DNA from: an uncultured Lachnospiraceae bacterium
Lineage (GTDB): Bacteria; Bacillota; Clostridia; Lachnospirales; Lachnospiraceae
Length of the DNA stretch: 6,030 bases
Assembly (NCBI GenBank): GCA_946631935.1
Contig: CAMPAP010000034.1
Coordinates: 1-6,030, forward strand
Reading direction: 5' to 3'
The translations under genes and the position numbers were made by a program. Of this stretch, positions 1 through 5,280 are shown one piece after another; positions within the stretch are counted from its first letter, which is position 1, and the number at the start of each line of letters is the position of its first letter. The notes beneath the pieces are model-generated. The model searched no databases. It was not told the DNA's origin and saw only the letters and a program-made list of their open reading frames with translations.

Positions 1-175
1 AAGAGGCGATGAGCAGGTATACGAAGGTGAGCTTTCAAGCCTTAAGAGATTTAAGGATGATGTCAAGGAAGTTAAGGAAGGCTTCGAGTGCGGTCTTGTA
101 TTTGACGGATTCGACAGCATCCAGGAACTTGACAGAGTAGAAGCGTACGTAATGGTTGAGGTTCCCAGAACGTGA
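1..175 (+). CDS. infB: Translation initiation factor IF-2, C-terminal fragment (5' end outside window)
   Basis: Only the last 57 codons are present, read from base 2 to the TGA at 173-175. IF-2 is the GTPase that brings initiator fMet-tRNA to the 30S subunit and promotes subunit joining. This fragment matches the end of its C-terminal domain, the beta-barrel that binds fMet-tRNA. The recognisable stretch is GELSSLKRFKDDVKEV, then EGFECGLVFDGFDSIQELD, then a hydrophobic end AYVMVEVPRT. It corresponds to the family pattern of a K-R-F-K-D-D-V-K-E-V strand, a G-x-E-C-G turn and a final strand. One variation is that the usual GDVIE wording near the end reads LDRVEAY here. The stop overlaps the rbfA start by 4 nt (GTGA), so the two are probably translationally coupled. 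The call rests on these motifs and on the following rbfA. Confidence 0.93.
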   Translation, partial: RGDEQVYEGELSSLKRFKDDVKEVKEGFECGLVFDGFDSIQELDRVEAYVMVEVPRT

Positions 176-579
176 AAAAAAACAGTATAAAAAATATAAG
201 ACTTAATTCCGAGGTTCAAAAAGAACTTTCATCGATAATAAGGGATGTTAAGGATCCCAGGGTCAGCCCCTGGACAAGCGTATCCGAGGTCTATGTTGCC
301 CCGGATCTTAAGACCTGCAAGGTATGGATATCAGTTCTCGGATCCGATGAAGACAGAGACAATACCCTTAAAGGGCTTTCAAATGCCGCAGGATACATAA
401 GACACGAACTTGCCGTCAGGATGAACCTTAGAAATACTCCCGAACTTACCTTTATTTCCGATACATCGGCAGAGTACGGTGTGGAAATGATACGTAAGAT
501 CGATTCTGTCGTTGCAGAGGATAATGCAAGGCATGTTGATACACCGGATGATGAGGCCGGCGAAGAAGAGGATAATTAA
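172..579 (+). CDS. rbfA: 30S ribosome-binding factor A
   Basis: RbfA binds immature 30S subunits and helps late 16S rRNA maturation, including the 5' helix 1 region; it is needed for growth in the cold in model bacteria. The 135-aa product shows the single KH-type domain. Visible landmarks are an N-terminal helix (about residues 4-24), DPRV at 28-31, strand VAPDLKTCKVWISVLG (42-57), helix TLKGLSNAAGYIRHELA (65-81), LRNTPELTF (86-94) and SAEYGVEMIRKID (99-111). Beyond about residue 113 is a tail ending in a run of Asp and Glu, which makes the protein slightly longer than the roughly 115-120 residues of a minimal RbfA. The start is GTG at 172, inside the infB stop (GTGA overlap), with a modest GAGG at 158-161. 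Codons 2-4 contain an A8 run. The stop overlaps the next start by one base (TAATG). Confidence 0.95.
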   Translation: MKKNSIKNIRLNSEVQKELSSIIRDVKDPRVSPWTSVSEVYVAPDLKTCKVWISVLGSDEDRDNTLKGLSNAAGYIRHELAVRMNLRNTPELTFISDTSAEYGVEMIRKIDSVVAEDNARHVDTPDDEAGEEEDN

Positions 580-1562
580 TGATAGATATCATCAAAGAAT
601 GTTCAGATGCAAAAAAGATAGGTATCAGCGGTCACATGAGACCTGACGGAGATGCCATTTCTTCCTGTCTTGCTCTGAGAAAATATCTGAAAAATGCCCT
701 GCCTGATGCTGAGGTCAGCGTATATCTTGAAAATCCCATCCCTACCATATTCGATGACGAAGCAGGATATGATGAGATAATCAGGGAATTTGAGGACGGC
801 CTTGTTTTTGATGTTTATTTTTCCCTGGACTCTAACAGGGAAAGACTCGGAAGCGCCGGAAAATATTTTGACACAGCAAAAAAGCGCATAAATATCGATC
901 ATCATGAGAGTAACAAAAAAGGTGTCGGAGATATCAATGAAATTGAGCCCGATATCAGTTCCACATGTGAACTGCTCTATAAGCTTTTTGATAAAAAATA
1001 TATCGATGACGATATTGCAAGATGTCTTTATACAGGCATAGTTACTGACACCGGCGTCTTCCAGTATTCATGCACTTCTCCGGATACCATGAGAGTTGCA
1101 GCAGATCTTATGACTTACAATTTCGATCATTCTGCTCTCATCCAGAGATGCTTCTATGAAAAGACATATCTCCAGTCCCAGATACTTGGAAGGTGTCTCA
1201 TGGAGAGCGTCAGATTTATGGACGGAAAATGCGTGGTAAGCTGGGTTGATAAAAAAACCCAGGAATTCTACGGAGTTACCAGCAAGGATTATGAAGGCAT
1301 CGTATCCCAGCTCCGGAATATCAGGGGAGTCGATGTTTCAATCTTTATGTATGAAACGGAGAATCTCGTATATAAGGTTTCTCTCAGATCCTCCGAAAGG
1401 GTCAATGTTGCCAAGATCGCCGAAAGATACGGCGGAGGCGGACATGCAAGAGCTGCGGGATGTAACATGGCAGGAACCGTATATGACTGCGTGAACAATC
1501 TTTCAATGTATATCGAAAAGCAGCTGGTCTGCGCCTCGGAGGAAGATACGGCAAATGTCTGA
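579..1562 (+). CDS. nrnA: DHH/DHHA1 family phosphoesterase, NrnA-like (oligoribonuclease / pAp phosphatase)
   Basis: Family members cleave 2-5 nt RNA leftovers of mRNA decay to mononucleotides. Many also dephosphorylate 3'-phosphoadenosine 5'-phosphate, and relatives degrade linear cyclic-di-nucleotide products. The 327-aa protein has a complete manganese site: motif I H19-x3-D23-x-D25 (HMRPDGDA), motif II D84 (SLDSNRERLG), motif III DHH at 107-109 followed by ESN, and motif IV D157 (GIVTDTGVF). SSTCELLYKLF at 127-137 is also typical. The C-terminal DHHA1 substrate-binding domain ends with the glycine-rich GGGGH at 285-289 followed by ARAAG. No key residue is missing and no membrane segment or GGDEF-like domain is attached, so this is the soluble stand-alone form, not GdpP. 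The ATG start has GAGGA at 568-572 with 6-nt spacing. The position between rbfA and truB is the usual Firmicutes place. Which substrate dominates in vivo cannot be read from sequence. Confidence 0.92.
   Translation: MIDIIKECSDAKKIGISGHMRPDGDAISSCLALRKYLKNALPDAEVSVYLENPIPTIFDDEAGYDEIIREFEDGLVFDVYFSLDSNRERLGSAGKYFDTAKKRINIDHHESNKKGVGDINEIEPDISSTCELLYKLFDKKYIDDDIARCLYTGIVTDTGVFQYSCTSPDTMRVAADLMTYNFDHSALIQRCFYEKTYLQSQILGRCLMESVRFMDGKCVVSWVDKKTQEFYGVTSKDYEGIVSQLRNIRGVDVSIFMYETENLVYKVSLRSSERVNVAKIAERYGGGGHARAAGCNMAGTVYDCVNNLSMYIEKQLVCASEEDTANV
1538..1542 (+). promoter_or_regulatory. Shine-Dalgarno sequence for truB, inside nrnA
   Basis: GGAGG lies within the last codons of nrnA, 12 nt before the truB ATG at 1555. 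The spacing is somewhat long. It still supports 1555 as the true start even though this makes the genes overlap by 8 nt. Confidence 0.6.
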
Positions 1563-2490
1563 TCCGGGCATTAACGGAATACTTAACATATCAAAGGAGG
1601 CGGGATACACCTCCTTTGATGTTGTTGCGGTAGCAAGAGGCGTATACAGACAAAAAAAATGCGGACACACCGGTACTCTCGACCCCATGGCCACGGGAGT
1701 TCTCCCTGTAGCTTTCGGGAAAGCCACCAAAGTATGCGGGATGATAACCGACTGGGATAAGGAATATATCGCCGAACTTCTTTTGGGAAGAACTACCGAT
1801 ACCCTTGATATCACAGGCAGCATAACCGGGGGAGATGAGAAACTGGCCATGAGCCTTGATGAAGCTGATGTGAAAGATGCTGTCATGGGCTTTCTCGGAG
1901 AATCATATCAGGTTCCGCCCATGTACTCTGCACTTAAGGTGGATGGCAGGAGACTTTACGATATCGCACGAAGCGGCGGGAGCGTTGAACGGAGCATGCG
2001 AAAGGTCAATATCCGCAGGATCGAGATCATGGATATCAATCTTCCCGTGGTAAAGTTTAAGGTGCTTTGTTCAAAGGGTACATATATCAGGAGCCTTTGC
2101 GATGATATAGGAAAAAAGCTTTTATGCGGAGGCTGCATGCAGTCTCTTGTAAGGAGCATGGTGGGACCTTTTACCCTTGATGAAGCCGTTACTCTTTCTG
2201 ATATAAAAAAGCTTCGGGATGAAGGGGATGAAGAAGGCCTTCGCAAATTGCTCGTCCCTGTTGAGAAGGTTTTTTCGTTTCTTCCGGGTGTAAGGGTAAA
2301 AGGTGCATCCGAAAAACTTTTGTCTAACGGAAATAAGCTTTTTTCAGAAGACCTTGAAGAAGACATTAAAGCAGATATAAAGATAAGTCAGAAACAGAAA
2401 TTCAGAGTATATCATGCTGACGGCGTATTTGCCGCAGTTTATGAATACGATCCTTCAACCGGCATAATGAAGCCGGATAAAATGTTTTAA
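1555..2490 (+). CDS. truB: tRNA pseudouridine(55) synthase
   Basis: TruB converts U55 in the T-loop of most tRNAs to pseudouridine and also acts as a tRNA folding chaperone. The 311-aa protein is full length for the family. In order, it shows NGILNISKEAGYTSFDVV at 7-24 (a Lachnospiraceae-style variant of the KPxGxTS motif), the catalytic motif GHTGTLDPMATGVLP beginning at 37 with nucleophile D43, and KEYIAELLLGRTTDTLDITG. Further on are VPPMYSALKVDGRRLYDIAR with the conserved tyrosine at 124, and CSKGTYIRSL from 172 (R179). The segment LVRSMVGPFTLDEA stands in for the usual LRRTxxGPF stretch. A C-terminal extension, probably PUA-like, follows from about residue 240. It overlaps nrnA by 8 nt and is followed after 2 nt by ribF. 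An A8 run at 1652-1659 precedes the catalytic motif, and the frame is intact across it. Confidence 0.96.
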   Translation: MSDPGINGILNISKEAGYTSFDVVAVARGVYRQKKCGHTGTLDPMATGVLPVAFGKATKVCGMITDWDKEYIAELLLGRTTDTLDITGSITGGDEKLAMSLDEADVKDAVMGFLGESYQVPPMYSALKVDGRRLYDIARSGGSVERSMRKVNIRRIEIMDINLPVVKFKVLCSKGTYIRSLCDDIGKKLLCGGCMQSLVRSMVGPFTLDEAVTLSDIKKLRDEGDEEGLRKLLVPVEKVFSFLPGVRVKGASEKLLSNGNKLFSEDLEEDIKADIKISQKQKFRVYHADGVFAAVYEYDPSTGIMKPDKMF

Positions 2491-2492
2491 AA

Positions 2493-3407
2493 GTGGAAAT
2501 AATATCGGGTACAAAAGATTTTTATATAAGTTCTCCCACTGCCGTTGCCATCGGCAAATTTGACGGTGTGCATATCGGGCATCAGAGGCTTCTTATGGAG
2601 ATTGCAGAAAAAGGATTAAAATCCTGCATCTTCACATTTGATCCTGCCCCTTCTGTTTTTTTCGGGAAAGAAAAATCTCTTCTTACCACAAAAAAAGAAA
2701 AAAGAATACTTCTTGAAAGAAAGGGTATCGACATACTCGTGGAGTTCCCTTTCGATGCGGAGACTGCGGCAACTAAGCCTGAGGCTTTTCTTGACGATAT
2801 CGTTGTCGGAAAAATGGGAGCTTCTCTTATTGCGGCAGGCGAAGATCTTTCCTTCGGAAAAAAAGGTGAAGGAAACAGCGCCCTTTTAAAAAAATACGGA
2901 TCGGAGAACGGCCTGGATATAAGGGTGATCGATAAGCTTAAGGTCCGGATCGGCGACGGAAATGAGGAGTATGAGGTCAGCTCGACGCTGATAAGGGATA
3001 TGATTCTTTACGGTAAGATGGAGGAAGCAGAGCAGCTTCTCGGTATTCCTTATTTTATTTTTGGGACGGTGGTTCACGGCAATCACATGGGGTCGGGCCT
3101 TGGATTTCCCACCATCAATCTTATCCCCGAAGATGATAAACTCCTTCCTCCAAACGGGGTCTATACATCGGATGTGATCATTGGCGGAAAAAAATACAGG
3201 GGGCTTACCAATATAGGAACAAAGCCCACGGTCTCCGATAAGGGCATAAGGGGGGTTGAAACGTATATATATGATTATGATTCGGATGCGTACGGTATGG
3301 AGGCCGAGCTGTACCTTAAGTCTTTCAGAAGGCCGGAGATGAAGTTTTCATCCGTTGGTGAGCTTAAAGACAGACTTATGAAAGATATTTCCGAAAACCG
3401 AAAATAA
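2493..3407 (+). CDS. ribF: Bifunctional riboflavin kinase / FMN adenylyltransferase (FAD synthetase)
   Basis: RibF phosphorylates riboflavin to FMN and then adenylylates FMN to FAD, in the cytoplasm. The 304-aa protein has both modules. The N-terminal nucleotidyltransferase has AIGKFDGVHIGHQ (GKFDGVHIGH at 21-30), FTFDPAPSVFF and GEDLSFGKKGEGN. It ends with STLIRDMILYGKMEEAEQLLG, the family's SSTxIR motif. The C-terminal riboflavin kinase has HGNHMGSGLGFPTINL from 195 (the PTxN Mg-ATP motif at 206-209), NGVY, NIGTKPT at 240-246 and VETYIYDYD with E256 as likely catalytic base, then YGMEAELYLKSFRRPEMKF. The start is GTG at 2493, two bases after the truB stop. No clear Shine-Dalgarno is visible, so initiation probably depends on ribosomes arriving from truB. 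The gene is rich in 7-base homopolymers but its frame is intact. No FMN riboswitch is present nearby. Confidence 0.95.
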   Translation: MEIISGTKDFYISSPTAVAIGKFDGVHIGHQRLLMEIAEKGLKSCIFTFDPAPSVFFGKEKSLLTTKKEKRILLERKGIDILVEFPFDAETAATKPEAFLDDIVVGKMGASLIAAGEDLSFGKKGEGNSALLKKYGSENGLDIRVIDKLKVRIGDGNEEYEVSSTLIRDMILYGKMEEAEQLLGIPYFIFGTVVHGNHMGSGLGFPTINLIPEDDKLLPPNGVYTSDVIIGGKKYRGLTNIGTKPTVSDKGIRGVETYIYDYDSDAYGMEAELYLKSFRRPEMKFSSVGELKDRLMKDISENRK

Positions 3408-3411
3408 AATC

Positions 3412-3440
3412 TTGCGGGCGGGCACTTGTTCGGATATAAT
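3412..3440 (+). promoter_or_regulatory. Sigma-A type promoter for the Na+/phosphate cotransporter gene
   Basis: A perfect -10 box TATAAT lies at 3435-3440, with a half-matching -35 TTGCGG at 3412-3417 and an ideal 17-nt spacer. There is no extended TGn motif. Transcription would be expected to begin near 3447, just after the in-frame ATG at 3446. That gives a leader of about 50 nt before the ATG at 3500. It marks the boundary between the infB-ribF operon and the next unit, although no terminator is visible between ribF and this promoter, so read-through is likely. The call is by inspection of consensus only. Confidence 0.7.
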
Positions 3441-3490
3441 CTAGTATGCAGAATAACGGGAAAAAAATGTGGCCGCGAGAAGACGGCAAA

Positions 3491-3495
3491 GAGGG
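3491..3495 (+). promoter_or_regulatory. Shine-Dalgarno sequence deciding the cotransporter start
   Basis: GAGGG sits 4 nt before the ATG at 3500 (5 nt if only GAGG is counted). The upstream in-frame ATG at 3446 has no such site and lies at the predicted transcription start. This supports 3500 as the initiation codon. Confidence 0.65.
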
Positions 3496-3499
3496 TAAT

Positions 3500-5167
3500 A
3501 TGGATATTTCGGTTTTTGTTTCACTGTGTGGAGGATTGGGACTTTTCCTCTATGGAATGAAGATCATGAGTAAGGCGATCGAGACAGTTGCAGGTGCCAA
3601 GCTCAGACATATACTTGAGATTTTTACGACCAATCGTTTTTCCGGCATGATCGTCGGACTGATATTCACTGCAGTGATCCAGTCGTCGTCAGCCTGTACA
3701 GCGATGGTCGTTTCTTTTGTAAACGCAGGTCTGATGAATCTTTATCAGGCGGCGGGAGTAATCCTGGGCGCCAATATCGGTACCACTGTCACTTCTCAGC
3801 TTGTTTCTTTTAATATAAGTAAATATGCACCGATAATACTTCTTGTTGGCGTTATCTGTGTTATGTTCGGAAAAAAGCAGAAATACAGAGATGCCGGGGA
3901 AATAGTGGTCGGATTCGGTATCCTTTTCATGGGACTTCAGACCATGAGTTCTTCCATGAGTTATCTGAAAGAAGATCCTGCTGTCGCAAACATTCTGCTA
4001 TCCATCGACAATCCATTTCTCGGTACTTTGATGGGCTTTGCCATTACCTCCATAGTACAGAGTTCTTCTGTTACCGTATCCATTGTGCTCCTTATGGCAA
4101 GGCAGGAACTGCTTACTCTTCCCATATGTCTCTATATCATAATGGGCTGTAATATAGGCGCATGTTCCACCGCAGTGCTTGCTTCTCTTTCCGGTAAAAA
4201 AGATGCAAAGCGCGCCGCAATGATACATCTCTGGTTCAATGTCATAGGCACCGCAATAATGTATGTAATTCTTTTCTTTGCAATGGATCCCGTTATCAGT
4301 TTCATTCAGTCATTCTCTGCGGATAACGGAAGATTTGTGGCTAATGCCCACACTCTCATAAAGATAGCGCAGGTCATCATTCTCTTTCCCTTTATCAAAC
4401 CTCTTGTTAAGCTTTCCGTTGCCACAGTCCGTGGCGAGGACAGAAAGGTCGGTTACAGAGAAAGCTTCCAGCTTAAATATATCGGTTCAAAGGTTATCTT
4501 CAATCCCGCGACCGCAATGATAGAAGTTGTCAAGGAAATTGACAGAATGGCATCCCTTGCCAGCGAGAACTTAAACCGTGCCATGAATGCCCTTATCACT
4601 CTTGACGAGGAAGATATTGAAGAAGTTTACAAGGTGGAGGAAAACATCAACTTCCTCAATCATGCCATCACGGGCTATCTCGTGCAGATCAACCAGCTGC
4701 CCCTTCCTGTTGAAGATCTTAAATCCATCGGCTCCATGTTCCATGTTGTTAACGATATTGAGAGAATAGGCGACCATGCTGAAAATGCAGCCGATGCAGC
4801 AAAACAGCGCAAGGAGAACGGTGCCGTTCTTTCGAAGGTTGCCCTTACCGAACTCGGCGAGATGCTTGATATGGTCAATGATATAATCAGATACTCCATG
4901 GAGATATTTGTCGACAGCAATGAGACCCATATGCAGGATGTCATAGATCTGGAAAACAGGATCGATGCCGAGGAAAGAAGACTTCAGGAAAATCATGTGG
5001 CAAGACTTGCGGCAGGGGAATGTTCACCGGAAGCCGGCATGATCTTTTCCGATATCGTTTCGGGACTTGAAAGAGTTGCAGATCACGCCACAAATATTGC
5101 ATTTGCAATAAGGGAAGAAGAGGATAATTTAAATGCAGCAAGGCAGGGAGCTCTTCCCGTTCAGTGA
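3500..5167 (+). CDS. Na+/phosphate cotransporter with C-terminal PhoU-like domain
   Basis: This inner-membrane protein probably moves phosphate with sodium. From the ATG at 3500 it has 555 aa. The membrane half (about residues 1-310) contains the inverted-repeat signature of the NaPi-II/NptA family. Repeat one has QSSS at 61-64 and GANIGTT at 90-96; repeat two has QSSS at 187-190 and GCNIGA at 216-221. Hydrophobic segments follow, including HLWFNVIGTAIMYVILFFAM (243-262) and one near 287-303. From about residue 334 the protein becomes soluble and helical, with two PhoU-type metal-binding motifs: ERIGDHAEN (421-429) and ERVADHATN (524-532). Such fusions are common in bacteria; the PhoU part is thought to tune transport, but its role here is inferred. 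An in-frame ATG at 3446 would add 18 polar residues, which looks unlikely for the start of a membrane protein. Direction of transport (uptake or export) is not decided by sequence. Confidence 0.92.
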   Translation: MDISVFVSLCGGLGLFLYGMKIMSKAIETVAGAKLRHILEIFTTNRFSGMIVGLIFTAVIQSSSACTAMVVSFVNAGLMNLYQAAGVILGANIGTTVTSQLVSFNISKYAPIILLVGVICVMFGKKQKYRDAGEIVVGFGILFMGLQTMSSSMSYLKEDPAVANILLSIDNPFLGTLMGFAITSIVQSSSVTVSIVLLMARQELLTLPICLYIIMGCNIGACSTAVLASLSGKKDAKRAAMIHLWFNVIGTAIMYVILFFAMDPVISFIQSFSADNGRFVANAHTLIKIAQVIILFPFIKPLVKLSVATVRGEDRKVGYRESFQLKYIGSKVIFNPATAMIEVVKEIDRMASLASENLNRAMNALITLDEEDIEEVYKVEENINFLNHAITGYLVQINQLPLPVEDLKSIGSMFHVVNDIERIGDHAENAADAAKQRKENGAVLSKVALTELGEMLDMVNDIIRYSMEIFVDSNETHMQDVIDLENRIDAEERRLQENHVARLAAGECSPEAGMIFSDIVSGLERVADHATNIAFAIREEEDNLNAARQGALPVQ

Positions 5168-5199
5168 GGAAAAGATCCGGTTAATGCAGGCAGATGACT

Positions 5200-5236
5200 A
5201 AGCTGAGGTTTGGCGAAAGCAAAGGAAGCTTTTGCT
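5200..5236 (+). other. Possible leader RNA hairpin with two competing pairings
   Basis: AAGCT (5200-5204) can pair with AGCTT (5227-5231). This would enclose an inner stem of TTTgGC (5209-5214, one bulged G) with GCAAA (5219-5223), closed by a GAAA tetraloop. Alternatively AGCAAA (5218-5223) pairs perfectly with TTTGCT (5231-5236). The two folds exclude each other. Stems are short and AT-rich, and no T-run follows, so this is not a clear terminator. It may be a weak mRNA structure or chance. Confidence 0.3.
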
Positions 5237-5267
5237 GACATAAACGAATGCAGATACGCAGCAGTTT

Positions 5268-5274
5268 AAGGAGG
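5268..5274 (+). promoter_or_regulatory. Strong Shine-Dalgarno sequence deciding the binding-protein start
   Basis: AAGGAGG with 6-nt spacing to the ATG at 5281 is near optimal. An in-frame ATG at 5248 lies upstream of this site, and starting there would add 11 residues ahead of a complete lipoprotein signal peptide. The ATG at 5281 is therefore preferred. Confidence 0.9.
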
Positions 5275-5280
5275 TTTATT

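Larger units (their letters stand above)
5168..5280 (+). other. Intergenic region between cotransporter and binding-protein genes
   Basis: This is a 113-nt gap. It contains a small self-complementary element at 5200-5236 and the binding protein's ribosome binding site at 5268-5274. It also has a five-codon reading frame (MQADD) at 5184-5201 that lacks a well-placed ribosome binding site. I find neither a GC-rich hairpin with a T-run nor a promoter with both boxes, so whether the downstream gene is co-transcribed with the cotransporter is open. Confidence 0.6.

Noticed and set aside
129..158. Exact TTGACA at 129-134 near the end of infB, a possible internal promoter for rbfA.
   Set aside because: No acceptable -10 box occurs 16-18 nt downstream, and the bases encode conserved infB codons.
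562..577. A 16-base identical segment at 562-577 (rbfA end) and 5114-5129 (cotransporter end).
   Set aside because: Both encode the acidic run EEEDN in purine-rich codons. Flanks differ and there is no inverted or direct repeat structure, so this is chance low complexity.
868..898. TTGACA at 868-873 inside nrnA with A/T-rich sequence downstream.
   Set aside because: Hexamers at 15-19 nt spacing (such as AATATC) match TATAAT poorly, and the region codes for the DHH motif.
603..905. 100-codon open frame on the minus strand opposite nrnA.
   Set aside because: It is antisense to a clear DHH phosphoesterase, has no recognisable domain, and the plus-strand gene fully explains the region.
2440..2500. 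Possible FMN riboswitch controlling ribF.
   Set aside because: There are only 2 nt between truB and ribF, and no RFN-element conserved segments are visible there or elsewhere in the window.
4571..4996. 141-codon open frame on the minus strand opposite the PhoU-like domain.
   Set aside because: It is a shadow of the coding strand. Its residues show no family motif, and the sense strand carries two PhoU motifs.
5184..5201. Five-codon reading frame MQADD as a possible leader peptide.
   Set aside because: The ribosome binding site is poorly placed, there is no run of regulatory codons, and it is too short to distinguish from chance.
5218..5236. AGCAAA/TTTGCT hairpin as a Rho-independent terminator.
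   Set aside because: The stem is only 6 bp and AT-rich, and it is followed by GACATAAAC instead of a T-run.
5232..5260. TTGCTG at 5232-5237 as a -35 box for the binding-protein gene.
   Set aside because: The hexamer 17 nt downstream is TACGCA, a poor -10 match, and no better spacing works.
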